Source of the DNA: Massilia niastensis DSM 21313 | Lineage (GTDB): Bacteria; Pseudomonadota; Gammaproteobacteria; Burkholderiales; Burkholderiaceae_D | Length of the DNA stretch: 37,434 nt | Direction: 5' to 3' | NCBI RefSeq assembly: GCF_000382345.1 | Contig: NZ_KB908129.1 | Span: forward strand, 1-37,434 | Part shown: piece after piece, positions 9,450 to 17,615 of the stretch | Position numbering within the stretch: the first letter of the stretch is position 1 | Layout: each line of letters starts with the position of its first letter | The notes under the pieces: model-generated | The model's input: the letters and a program-made list of their open reading frames with translations, nothing else | The model's database searches: none | Told to the model about the DNA's origin: nothing | Made by a program: the position numbers and the translations under genes

Positions 9450-10703
9450 ATGCGTCGTCCTTCCAAAGATTCATCCCCTAAACTATCCGCCGAAAGCCAG
9501 CGCCTCGTCAGCCTCTCGCAAGCGATCATGCAGGCCGCCAGCCGCGTCGAGGAGCGGGCCTGGGAACGCCAACTGGACACGCAACTGCAAAAACTGCTCA
9601 AGACCAACCACCAGGACAGCGTCGACGGCGCGTTGAACATCCTGTTCAAGGACGATCTCGCCTCCTATGATGTACTGATGGACACCGTCGAAGCAGTCAG
9701 CGAATCGGCCACCATGGTCGAGCAGCAGGATGGCAGCGACGTCACTTGGCAGGCCCTGCTGGTAGCAGCGCCGATCCTCGCCTGGACGCGGTTCTCTATC
9801 GCAACGGGCACGATCCCGGCTGACTTGCTGTCTACCCTGTCCGCCCACTTTTCGGCCCATCTGCTGGCCGAAGGCGCCCGTATTGCGATGGCGCCGACCC
9901 TGTACTCCATCGACCAGTTGCCGCGCACCCATGCCGAGACCTATGCGCTGACGCACAAGCTGGCCGCGGCCGCGCACAAGGGCGGCACCATCAAGGCGTC
10001 GGCGCGCCCGCCCGAGACCGCGCCCTTCCTGGCCGACACCCGCTACCTGCTGGTGGCGATCGTCGCGCCCCAGAACTCGCCGCTGTTCCGCTGGCAAGAG
10101 CCGCAGCATCAGCTGCATTTCGATGAAGAACGCAACCGCGCGCTCGAACAATGGCGCGCCCAGGCCACCGCCAACGTCGCGCGCCTGCTGCCGGGCTGCG
10201 GCATCGAGCTGCTGCTGCCGGAAGCCTATTACGTGGCCTGCCGCGAGGCCGACAAGCTGATCCGCCCGATCTCGATCCGCGCGGCGGTCCATTACCTGAC
10301 CAATACGCTGGGCGTGGAAGCGTCCGACCTGCGCGCCGTGATCGCCGGCTTCGGCGAGGAAGCGACGGAGACCCAGATCGACGAATACCGCGTGTCGTTC
10401 ACGATGCGCCAGAGCGCGGACGTGGTCTACGGCATCGTCTGGCCGCTGTATGGCCAGGAAGACGAGAACGGCACGCCGATGGAAGGCCCGTTCGCGATCA
10501 GCCCGACGCCGCTGACGCCGATCAACGAGATCGTCGCCCACCTGAACGATGCGGGCATCGCCCACATCAAGCGGATCAACGAGCGCTACGTGGCCGAGTA
10601 CTGCGACGACTGCGGCGCGCCGCTGTTCGCCGACCCGACCGGCGAGCTGGTGCATGCTGAAATGCCGGAAGACACCCCCACGGGCACCGAGCACTTCCAC
10701 TGA
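9450..10703 (+). CDS. DUF2863 family protein
   Basis: Protein of 417 residues without known function, recognised as the DUF2863 family of betaproteobacteria. The N-terminus (MRRPSKDSSP, then SLSQAIMQAASRVEERAWERQLD) and the C-terminal CDDCGAPLFADPTGELVHAEMP are the parts I recognise. The CxxC pair near residue 390 might bind a metal. No signal peptide or membrane segment is seen, so it is probably cytoplasmic. I chose the ATG at 9450; the frame is open upstream to 9333 but that part is not conserved-looking and overlaps the probable promoter. No partner gene is adjacent. Confidence 0.85.
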   Translation: MRRPSKDSSPKLSAESQRLVSLSQAIMQAASRVEERAWERQLDTQLQKLLKTNHQDSVDGALNILFKDDLASYDVLMDTVEAVSESATMVEQQDGSDVTWQALLVAAPILAWTRFSIATGTIPADLLSTLSAHFSAHLLAEGARIAMAPTLYSIDQLPRTHAETYALTHKLAAAAHKGGTIKASARPPETAPFLADTRYLLVAIVAPQNSPLFRWQEPQHQLHFDEERNRALEQWRAQATANVARLLPGCGIELLLPEAYYVACREADKLIRPISIRAAVHYLTNTLGVEASDLRAVIAGFGEEATETQIDEYRVSFTMRQSADVVYGIVWPLYGQEDENGTPMEGPFAISPTPLTPINEIVAHLNDAGIAHIKRINERYVAEYCDDCGAPLFADPTGELVHAEMPEDTPTGTEHFH

Positions 10704-10739
10704 CGCCACAACCAGGCGCTCCCGGCGACGGGGGCGCGC

Positions 10740-10967
10740 ATTCAGGGTCAGGTCTGTCATTCGGACATGGACGCACGACCCTTGCGAAATCTCAGAACGG
10801 TTTTAAGTATGCTGAGACTTTTTTCCTCTTCCGTCATGGTCCATGATGCGCGGGTTGCGGTGACAAATGTGAACCGAGCATTGACGAGTTTGGGATAAAC
10901 AAGCCAGCATTTTGTGATAGAACAAAGGTGCTCGCTCGGTGTCCGAATGTCAGATCTGACCCTGAAT
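10740..10967. mobile_element. MITE-like element with 28-bp terminal inverted repeats
   Basis: The left end (10740-10767, beginning ATTCAGGGTCAGGTCTG) and the reverse complement of the right end (10940-10967, ending CAGATCTGACCCTGAAT) agree at 26 of 28 positions. They enclose 172 bp with no gene. The interior is less GC-rich and holds a TCTCAG/CTGAGA hairpin (10790-10817) followed by a T-run. Ends with GGGTCAG-CTGACCC symmetry recall the flanks of REP-associated transposases, from memory. No target duplication is evident. The right end stops 4 bp before the GNAT start codon. Confidence 0.7.
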
Positions 10968-10971
10968 CCTT

Positions 10972-11475
10972 ATGATCGAACTTCACATTCGCCCGGAACT
11001 GCCCGCCGACATCGCCGCGATCGACGCGGTCGAGCGCGCGGCCTTCGCCAGCCATCCGCACAGCAACCAGACCGAGCACCTGATCGTCGAGCGCCTGCGC
11101 GGGCGCGGCCGGCTGACGCTGTCCCTGGCCGCGCTGGAAGGGAGCGGACGGCTGGTCGGGCACATTGCCTTCTCTCCGGTGACGATAGACGGCCAGGACC
11201 ACGGCTGGTATGGGCTCGGACCGCTGGCCGTGCTGCCGCAGGCCCAGGGCCGCGGCGTCGGGACCGCGCTGGTGGAAGCGGGACTGGCCTGCCTGCGCCG
11301 GCGCGGCGCGCGCGGCTGCGTGCTGGTGGGCGAGCCGGGCTATTACGGCCGCTTCGGCTTCGCGCCGCTGGCGTCGCTGCGCTACCCCGGCCTGCCGCCC
11401 GAGTATTTCCTGTCGCTGGCGTTCGCCGAACCGGCGCCGGCAGGCGTGGTCGCCTACGACGAAGCCTTCGCCTGA
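10972..11475 (+). CDS. GNAT-family N-acetyltransferase (YhbS-like)
   Basis: Predicted acetyl-CoA-dependent acyltransferase of 167 residues. Motif A is LGPLAVLPQAQGRGVGTAL (about 82-100), with the pyrophosphate-binding QAQGRGVG at 90-97. The following GCVLVGEPGYYGRFGFAP is typical of the YhbS subgroup; the substrate is unknown. No Shine-Dalgarno precedes the ATG, because the inverted-repeat element ends 4 bp upstream. The original promoter and ribosome site may have been displaced. The 3' end overlaps the convergent LysR gene by 22 bp. Confidence 0.9.
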   Translation: MIELHIRPELPADIAAIDAVERAAFASHPHSNQTEHLIVERLRGRGRLTLSLAALEGSGRLVGHIAFSPVTIDGQDHGWYGLGPLAVLPQAQGRGVGTALVEAGLACLRRRGARGCVLVGEPGYYGRFGFAPLASLRYPGLPPEYFLSLAFAEPAPAGVVAYDEAFA

Positions 11476-12425
11476 GTGTCTTCCCTGCCGGCGGCGGGCA
11501 AGGCGCCGCCGAAGCGTTCCGCCAGGCCGAGCTCCTGAAAACGCCGCAGCACGAAATCGACGAAGACCCGTGTCTTCGCCGGCAATAGCCTCCGGCTCGG
11601 GTAGTAGATCGCCAGCGGCAAGGCCTGCGCATACCAGCCGGGCAGCAACTGCTCCAGTTCCCCGCGCTCCAGGAAAGGCAGCGCATGCGGCAGCGGCAAC
11701 AGGGCGATGCCCAGCCCCGCGGACGCGGCGCCGGCCATCGCTTCCGGGTCGTCGCACACGGCCACGGTCCGGAAGTCGACGGCCGCCTCTCCGCCCTCAT
11801 CGTTGCGCAGGGTCCACGTATACAGCCTGCCGGTGCGGATCGAGCGCCGCCCGATGCCGTCGTGCTCCGGCAGTTCGCCCGGCTCCCGGGGCCGGCCGCA
11901 ACGCGCCAGGTAGGCGGGCGAAGCCGTAGCCACGATGCGTACGCGCGCCAGTTCGCGCGCGACCAGCCCCTCGCCGAGCTCGATCCCGCCGCCGATCGCC
12001 GCGTCGAAGCCCTCCCCGATCAGGTCCACCTGGCGATTCTCGAAATGCAGGTCGGGAACGATGTCCGGATACTGGCGCCGGAACGCGTCCAGCATGGGCA
12101 CGAAATAGGTGCGCCCGACCGCCGGCGCCATCGAGACCTTGAGGGTCCCGGACGGCCCCACTGCGCCCGCGCGGGCGGCGTCCACGGCGGCCGCGATCCG
12201 CTGCCAGGGTTCGGCCACCTCGCGCAGGAACTGCCGCCCCTCGTCGGTCAGGTGCAGCTGGCGCGTGGTGCGCTGGAACAGGCGCACGCCGAGCTGGCGC
12301 TCGAGGCTGGCCACGTTCTTGCTGACCGCGGCCGGGGTCAGGCCCAGCCGCCGTGCGGCGGCCGAGAAACCGCCCTCCTCGGCGCTGTAGATGAAGGAGG
12401 CGAGATGGCTGATGGATGCGAGCAT
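11454..12425 (-). CDS. LysR-family transcriptional regulator
   Basis: Regulator of 323 residues. The N-terminal helix-turn-helix (about 3-62) contains FSAAARRLGLTPAAVSKNVASLERQLGVRLF and the usual RTTRQLHLTDEG wing. The rest is a LysR substrate-binding domain (SGTLKVSMAPAVGRTYFVP onward). It is divergent from the SDR gene with a 112-bp gap, the standard layout in which a LysR protein controls the divergent gene. A near-palindrome at 12445-12463 is a candidate operator. The effector is unknown. Confidence 0.95.
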   Translation of the reverse strand: MLASISHLASFIYSAEEGGFSAAARRLGLTPAAVSKNVASLERQLGVRLFQRTTRQLHLTDEGRQFLREVAEPWQRIAAAVDAARAGAVGPSGTLKVSMAPAVGRTYFVPMLDAFRRQYPDIVPDLHFENRQVDLIGEGFDAAIGGGIELGEGLVARELARVRIVATASPAYLARCGRPREPGELPEHDGIGRRSIRTGRLYTWTLRNDEGGEAAVDFRTVAVCDDPEAMAGAASAGLGIALLPLPHALPFLERGELEQLLPGWYAQALPLAIYYPSRRLLPAKTRVFVDFVLRRFQELGLAERFGGALPAAGREDTQAKASS

Positions 12426-12444
12426 GGCCCGATTTTATACCTGT

Positions 12445-12463
12445 GGTTGAAAGTCATTCGACC
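12445..12463. promoter_or_regulatory. Candidate LysR operator
   Basis: GGTTGAA (12445-12451) and TTCGACC (12457-12463) form an inverted repeat with 6 of 7 matches and a 5-base centre, in the LysR-SDR intergenic gap. It is not an exact T-N11-A motif, so the assignment is tentative. Confidence 0.35.
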
Positions 12464-12537
12464 TTTTGCAGGCTAGTTCGCAACCCCGGGGCCGCCGATA
12501 CTGACTGCTCCCAAACACGTTTCTTCAGGAGTCCATC

Positions 12538-13281
12538 ATGAACGCAGCAATCCAGGGCAAAGTGGCATTCGTTACCGGCGGTTCGCGCGGCATCGGCGCG
12601 GCCATTTCGAAGCGGCTCGCCGCGCAAGGCGCCATCGTCGCCTTCACTTACCAGCAATCCAGCGGCGCCGCCGAGGCGCTGGTGCGCGAGATCGAAAGCG
12701 CCGGCGGCAAGGCCCTTGCCATCCGCAGCGACGCCGGCGACCCGGCGGACCTGACGCGCGTCATCGACGGGGTGGCGGAACAGTTCGGCCGGCTGGACAT
12801 CCTGGTCAACAATGCGGGTGTCCTGCTGCTGGGCCCGATCGACGAGTTCGGCATCGAGGACTTCGACAAGACCGTCGCGGTCAACGTGCGCGCGCCCTTC
12901 GTTGCCGCCAAGGCCGCGGTGCGCCACATGAAGGAAGGCGGACGCATCATCAACATCTCGAGCGTCAACGCGCTGCGCATGCCCTTTGCGGGCGGCGCGG
13001 TCTACGCGATGAGCAAGTCTGCGCTGAGTGCGCTTGCGAAAGGCATGGCGCGCGACCTCGGACCGCGCGGGATCACGGTGAACAATGTCCTGCCCGGTCC
13101 GGTGGACACCGACATGAATCCGGAAAATACCGAGTTCGGCGCGACCATGCATGCCTTCATGGCCCTGCCGCGGCACGGTCGCCCGGAAGAAGTGGCCTCG
13201 ATGGTGGCCTACCTGGCCGGCCCGGAATCGTCCTTCGTGACCGGGGCCGACCTGCTCGTCGACGGCGGCTTCGGCGCCTGA
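12538..13281 (+). CDS. SDR-family oxidoreductase (3-oxoacyl-ACP reductase-like)
   Basis: Classical short-chain dehydrogenase of 247 residues. The cofactor motif TGGSRGIG is at 13-20, NNAG at 91-94, the catalytic Ser in NISS at about 142 and YAMSK at 156-160; the C-terminus (FVTGADLLVDGGFGA) is standard. The Ser/Arg after the glycine motif favours NADPH. The FabG-like sequence does not fix the substrate, and no fatty-acid genes are adjacent, so a general carbonyl reductase controlled by the divergent LysR protein is likely. AGGAG precedes the ATG. Confidence 0.92.
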   Translation: MNAAIQGKVAFVTGGSRGIGAAISKRLAAQGAIVAFTYQQSSGAAEALVREIESAGGKALAIRSDAGDPADLTRVIDGVAEQFGRLDILVNNAGVLLLGPIDEFGIEDFDKTVAVNVRAPFVAAKAAVRHMKEGGRIINISSVNALRMPFAGGAVYAMSKSALSALAKGMARDLGPRGITVNNVLPGPVDTDMNPENTEFGATMHAFMALPRHGRPEEVASMVAYLAGPESSFVTGADLLVDGGFGA

Positions 13282-13287
13282 CGAACA

Positions 13288-13312
13288 CCACGGGCCGCGC
13301 AGCGGCCCGTGG
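13288..13312. terminator. Shared hairpin between convergent SDR and TonB receptor genes
   Basis: CCACGGGCCGC (13288-13298) pairs perfectly with GCGGCCCGTGG (13302-13312) over a 3-base loop, between two convergent stops. No T-tract is present on either side, so it may act as a bidirectional or Rho-assisted end. Confidence 0.55.
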
Positions 13313-13322
13313 CAAGCCGGCA

Positions 13323-15587
13323 TCAGAACCGGATGTTGGCGGTCAGGCTGGCCGAGCGCGGCGCACCCGGGGTGTAGCGGTAGCCGCTCTTGTTGATGGC
13401 AGCCACGTATTCCTCGTCGGCGAGGTTGTACACGTTCAGGCGCAGATCGACGTTGTCGTTGATCTTGTAGCTGGCCATCGCATCGAACACCCAGTACGCA
13501 TCGGCGTAGGCCGGGGTGCCGATCGCGCCGTCGGTGCCGCGCGCCAGCTTGCCGCTGTAGCGGGCGCCGCCGCCGAGCTTGAAGCTGCTGTTCACGTCAT
13601 ACGTGGTCCACAGCGTGAACGAGGACTTCGGCGTGTAGGTCAGGCTGTTCTCGCCCGCGGCGGTGACCAGGCGGCCGGCTTCGACGCTGGTGTCCATGTA
13701 CAGGTAGCCTGCGCTGACCAGCCAGTGCGGGGCCAGCTCGCCGATGGCGCCGAGCTCGACGCCCTGCACGCGCTTGCGGCCGGTCTGGTACCACTGCAGG
13801 TCGACCGGATCCTGTTCCACCTCGTTCTTCACTTCGGTGCGGAACAGCGCGGCGCTCAGCGACAGCTTTTGCTTGAGCAGGTCGAGCTTGCCGCCGATTT
13901 CGGTCGTGGTGGTCTTCTGCGGCTCGTAGATCGGGTTCTGGGCGCTGTTGGCGTTGCCCGACACGGTGAAGCTCGAACCCGGCGGCAGCTTCGAGCTGGC
14001 CACCATCGCATACACGCTGCTGTTCGCGGTCGGCTTGTACAGGGCCGAGAACTTGCCGTTGTACACGGTGTCACCGACATCGAACTTGGTCGGCACCAGC
14101 ACGTTGTTGGTCAGGGTCACGACGTTGTAGTCGCCGCTGTAATGGTCGGCGCGCACGCCGCCGTTGAAGATCCAGCGATCGCCGACCTTGATCGTATCGA
14201 ACACGTACAGGCTCTGGGTGTCGATCTCGCCCTGGGCGAAGGCGCCGGTGCGGCGCAGCGCCAGGCCGGTGACCGGGTCGGCCGGGTCCGGGTTATACAG
14301 GTTGGCGGCCGGCATCGTGCCCAGGCCGGTCAGGCCGTAGGTGAGCTGGCGCTCGTTCACCAGTTCCAGGCCGGTGACCAGGGTGTGCGACAGCGCGCCG
14401 GTCTCGAACTGCGAGGTCAGGACGGTCTGGTTGGTCAGGATCTTGTTTTCCTGGTCCTTGACGGTACGGGTGCTGCGCGCCACGGTCCAGGTCGACGGGT
14501 CGGTCGGGACCGGGGTGCGCAGATTGGCCGCGTTCGCCAGCCAGGCGGTCAGCAGATAATCCTGCTTGGTGCGGCCGTAGCGGCTGATGTTGTGCAGCTT
14601 CAGCTTGGGCGAGAAGTCATGCTCGATGCGGACGGTGGCCATGTCGGCCTTGATGTCGTCGTAGTCGTCGTTCGAACCATAGAAATTCTTCGGATCGACC
14701 GGCTTGGCCGCGCTGATGAACGGACGGGTCGGGTCCGGGCTGGTATAGCCGGGCAGGCCCACGGTCGAGACGCCGCCGTCAGGGATATTGTTCTGCTTCA
14801 CGTGCAGGTAATCGAGGTGGACGCGGGTCGCGCCGTTCAGGCCGAAACCCAGGCTCGGGGCGACCGCCCAGCGCTTGTTGCGCACCACGTCGCGCGCCGG
14901 GTTGTCCGAATCCTGGGCCATCACGTTCAGGCGCAGGGCGATGCCGCGCTCGGCGTTCAGGACGGTGTTGGCGTCGGCGCTGACGCGCTTCTGCGATGCG
15001 CTGCCGCCGGTGATCGCGGCGGAGACGGCGTCGGCCATGAAGGCCTTCTTGGTCACCAGGTTGACCGAGCCGGTCGGCGAACCGCGGCCGCTGTCGGTGC
15101 CCGCCGGGCCCTTGACGACGTCGATCTGTTCCAGGTTGAAGGTGTCGCGCGAGACCGAGCCGATATCGCGTACGCCGTCGACGAAGATGCTGCCCGAGGT
15201 ATCGAAGCCGCGCATGAAGATCGCGTCGCCGGTATTCGTGTTGCCGTTTTCGCCGAGGAAGAAGGCGCCCACACCCGGGGTGTTGCGCAGCGCTTCGGTC
15301 AGGGTCAGCGCGCCCTGCTGCTCGAACAATTCCCTCTTGATGACCTGGACCGTCTGCGCGGTGTCGACCAGCTTCTCGGTGTACTTCGGCGACGAGGCGT
15401 GTTCGGCACGGAAAGCATTCTCAGCCTTGCCAGCCACTTCCACCGTCGCTACGGGTTTGTCCGACATTGCCGGCGCAACGGCGGCTTCGTTTGCCTGCGC
15501 CGCCAGCGGCAGCAGGACGGCGGCCAGGGCCGTGCTCATCGCTTGGGCAGGAAGGTGGCGATGCTTGCGGCTAGTGATTGCTTTCAT
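13323..15587 (-). CDS. TonB-dependent siderophore receptor (catecholate/Fiu-like)
   Basis: Outer-membrane gated channel of 754 residues for ferric siderophores, energised by TonB. The signal peptide ends near residue 32 (LAAQA). The plug domain has KLVDTAQTVQVI, LTEALRNTPGVGAF, FMRGFDTSGSIFVDGVRD and the VVKGPAGTDSGRGSPTGSVN segment. The 22-strand barrel ends in a terminal Phe (TANIRF). The plug is closest by eye to Fiu/catecholate receptors. The start is MKAITSRKHR at 15587; the frame is open to 15632 but that part overlaps the leader. A Fur box and promoter lie upstream. piuC, usually adjacent to this type of receptor, is 4.3 kb away here. Confidence 0.94.
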   Translation of the reverse strand: MKAITSRKHRHLPAQAMSTALAAVLLPLAAQANEAAVAPAMSDKPVATVEVAGKAENAFRAEHASSPKYTEKLVDTAQTVQVIKRELFEQQGALTLTEALRNTPGVGAFFLGENGNTNTGDAIFMRGFDTSGSIFVDGVRDIGSVSRDTFNLEQIDVVKGPAGTDSGRGSPTGSVNLVTKKAFMADAVSAAITGGSASQKRVSADANTVLNAERGIALRLNVMAQDSDNPARDVVRNKRWAVAPSLGFGLNGATRVHLDYLHVKQNNIPDGGVSTVGLPGYTSPDPTRPFISAAKPVDPKNFYGSNDDYDDIKADMATVRIEHDFSPKLKLHNISRYGRTKQDYLLTAWLANAANLRTPVPTDPSTWTVARSTRTVKDQENKILTNQTVLTSQFETGALSHTLVTGLELVNERQLTYGLTGLGTMPAANLYNPDPADPVTGLALRRTGAFAQGEIDTQSLYVFDTIKVGDRWIFNGGVRADHYSGDYNVVTLTNNVLVPTKFDVGDTVYNGKFSALYKPTANSSVYAMVASSKLPPGSSFTVSGNANSAQNPIYEPQKTTTTEIGGKLDLLKQKLSLSAALFRTEVKNEVEQDPVDLQWYQTGRKRVQGVELGAIGELAPHWLVSAGYLYMDTSVEAGRLVTAAGENSLTYTPKSSFTLWTTYDVNSSFKLGGGARYSGKLARGTDGAIGTPAYADAYWVFDAMASYKINDNVDLRLNVYNLADEEYVAAINKSGYRYTPGAPRSASLTANIRF

Positions 15588-15642
15588 GCGATTTTTCTCT
15601 CTTTCGAATATGTCAGAACTGAAATGCTGCATTGATACAACT

Positions 15643-15688
15643 ATTCTAAGGAAAAGGTAAAGATATGTAAACGAGAATTGTTCTTATT
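15643..15688 (-). promoter_or_regulatory. Fur-controlled promoter of the TonB-dependent receptor
   Basis: On the minus strand TTTACA (15666-15671) and TAGAAT (15643-15648) are separated by exactly 17 bp, each 5 of 6 to consensus. A Fur-like box, AACGAGAATTGTTCTTATT (15670-15688, plus-strand reading), overlaps the -35, and further GAAT-type half-sites continue to about 15700. Iron repression is expected. Confidence 0.7.
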
Positions 15689-15812
15689 CGCATTCGTATT
15701 CTAATGGTGTATCCTGAAGGAGGAGCTTGAGCTCAGGCATAAGCATGAGCGGAACTCCCCAATGAAGCGCCCTGGATAGTTTCCACATGGCATTTTTTTT
15801 CCGTAAAGCGTT

Positions 15813-15835
15813 ACAATCAGCGATTGACGTCAATA
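15813..15835 (+). promoter_or_regulatory. -10 element and palindrome before the HDOD gene
   Basis: TACAAT (15813-15818) is a good -10 without an evident -35. It is followed by the perfect 12-bp palindrome ATTGACGTCAAT (15824-15835), which would cover the start site and could be an operator. Confidence 0.4.
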
Positions 15836-15851
15836 CGCACGGGCACGCCGC

Positions 15852-16814
15852 ATGAAAAACTGGATCCATCGCTTGTTGGGCGCTCAGGACAGCGCCGCTT
15901 CCGAAGAGCAAGCTCCCGACGCGTCCGGCGAGCCGTCCAGCGAAGCGCTCCAGGACCTGGACGCCGCCTACTACCGCTGGCTGACCAGGTCGGCCGCCAT
16001 CGCCGCGCCCGGCGACACCAAGGCCCTGCTGCTCGAGCAGATGCGCGGCCTGGCGCGCAATCCCGGCGTAGCGGCCGAACTCGTGCCGCGCGTGCCGGAA
16101 CTGATCCCGCGGCTGCTGCGCGGCCTGCGCAGCGACGAGGTATCGGCCGCCGAACTGTCGCGCCAGGTGGCGGAGGATGTGGTGCTGGTGGCCGAAGTGC
16201 TGCGCGAGGCGAACAGCGCGTACTACAACCCGATCACGCCGGTGAAGACCCTCGAGGCCGCGATCATGATGCTGGGCCAGAACGGCATGCGCATCCTGCT
16301 GGCGCGCATAGCCTTCCGGCCGGTCATCAGCATGCAGGCGGAGGGTTTCGCGCGCCAGGTGGCCCCGCACCTGTGGAACCAGTCCGAGAAATGTGCGCTG
16401 GCGGCCAGCCTGCTGGCGCCGGGCCAGAGCAATGGCGTGTTCGAGGCCTACCTGGCGGGACTGATGCAGAACGTCGGCCGGATCGTGGCGTTCCGGCTCA
16501 CCGATCGCCACTGCCCGGACGGCAAGGTGCCGGGTTCGCGCGAGTTCGGCCTGCAGCTGCTCGCCCTCAGCAGGCAGCTCTCGGCGGTGATCGCGCGCCA
16601 CTGGGAATTCCCGGACAAGGTGGTGGAGGCCATCGCCCGGGCCGGCGAACCGGACGGAACCGGCCTGGGCCAGGCGCTCGCGCGGGGCGACCACCTGGCC
16701 AAGCTGCGCCTGCTGATCGACGCGGGGGTGCTGGGCAAGGACGATGCCCTGGTCGCCGGGCTCGACAACTTCGAGCGCCGCTGCCTGGGCAAGCTGGAGA
16801 CGGTCGGCGCCTGA
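15852..16814 (+). CDS. HDOD-domain signalling protein
   Basis: Predicted cytoplasmic protein of 320 residues with an HDOD domain (about 65-270), a metal-less relative of HD phosphohydrolases used as a signalling scaffold. Typical marks are VLREANSAYYNPITPVKTLEAAIMMLG and the later AGLMQNVGRI. The catalytic HD pair is absent, as in the family. The N-terminal 50 residues are acidic and probably disordered. No GGDEF, EAL or receiver domain is attached. It is convergent with the oxidase operon (6-bp gap), so no functional link to it is implied. Confidence 0.88.
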   Translation: MKNWIHRLLGAQDSAASEEQAPDASGEPSSEALQDLDAAYYRWLTRSAAIAAPGDTKALLLEQMRGLARNPGVAAELVPRVPELIPRLLRGLRSDEVSAAELSRQVAEDVVLVAEVLREANSAYYNPITPVKTLEAAIMMLGQNGMRILLARIAFRPVISMQAEGFARQVAPHLWNQSEKCALAASLLAPGQSNGVFEAYLAGLMQNVGRIVAFRLTDRHCPDGKVPGSREFGLQLLALSRQLSAVIARHWEFPDKVVEAIARAGEPDGTGLGQALARGDHLAKLRLLIDAGVLGKDDALVAGLDNFERRCLGKLETVGA

Positions 16815-16820
16815 GGGGCG

Positions 16821-17615
16821 CTAGCGGTCGGCGTAGTAGCGCGCCAGCTGCGCGATCTCGCTGTCGGTCAGCCCGTGCGCCGCGTTGCGCATCTGGCGGT
16901 TGATGTCGTTGGCGCGCCGGCCGGCGCGGAAGGCGAGGAGCTGGTCGCGCAGGTAGGTCTCGGACAGGCCTTCCAGCACCGGCGTGGCCGGCCGCACCGC
17001 ATGCGGGCTGTGGCAGGATGAGCAGGCGCCGATGCTGCGCATCGGATCGCCGTTGCGCACCAGGCGCGGCGTGCCCTCCTCCGACGGCTCGATCGCCGAA
17101 ATCCGTTCGCGCTCGAGCGAGGCGTAATAGGCGGACAGGTCGCGCATGTCCTGGTCGCTCAGTTCCAGCACCAGCGGCTGCATGATCGCGCTCGGCCGGT
17201 GGCCGGAGGCGAAATCGCGCAGCTGCTTGTAGGTCGCCGACGCCGGCTGCCCGGCCAGGTGCGGCGTACCGGCCGGACTGGTGCCGCGCGCGCCGTGGCA
17301 CATGGTGCAGCTCATCGCCAGGGTGGCGCCATTGCCGATCGATGCCTGGCCGGCCTCCCCCATCATGGTGGCGTTCACGATGACGCTGGTCGGGAACTTC
17401 TGCTCCGGCGTCGGCAGGCCGGCGCTCCGGTAGGGAGCGGGCGCCCCGGCGGCGCTGCAGATCGCGTCCCACAGGCTTTCCATGGCGGCGCGCGCATGGG
17501 CGCGCGGCACCCACACGAAGCCCACCATGGCCGCGCCGAAGGCGATCGCCACCACGATCGCCACGCTCCAGGTGAACCAGCGATTACGGAACGAAAAGAT
17601 CTTGTCGTCGCTCAT
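16821..17615 (-). CDS. Membrane-anchored dihaem cytochrome c
   Basis: Electron-transfer protein of 264 residues. An N-terminal membrane anchor (about 16-36) precedes two class I-type domains with CTMCH (103-107) and CSSCH (198-202) haem sites; repeated PHLAGQ and LSDxDMRDLSAYYASL elements recall cytochrome c4 and c553 proteins. It is the last gene of the oxidase operon and its ATG overlaps the subunit I stop by 4 bases (ATGA). It probably feeds electrons to the CuA site of subunit II. Confidence 0.92.
   Translation of the reverse strand: MSDDKIFSFRNRWFTWSVAIVVAIAFGAAMVGFVWVPRAHARAAMESLWDAICSAAGAPAPYRSAGLPTPEQKFPTSVIVNATMMGEAGQASIGNGATLAMSCTMCHGARGTSPAGTPHLAGQPASATYKQLRDFASGHRPSAIMQPLVLELSDQDMRDLSAYYASLERERISAIEPSEEGTPRLVRNGDPMRSIGACSSCHSPHAVRPATPVLEGLSETYLRDQLLAFRAGRRANDINRQMRNAAHGLTDSEIAQLARYYADR

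Noticed and set aside
13725..15635. Long plus-strand frame antisense to the TonB receptor
   Set aside because: Low-complexity GR/VD-rich translation with no domain; mirrors the receptor codons.
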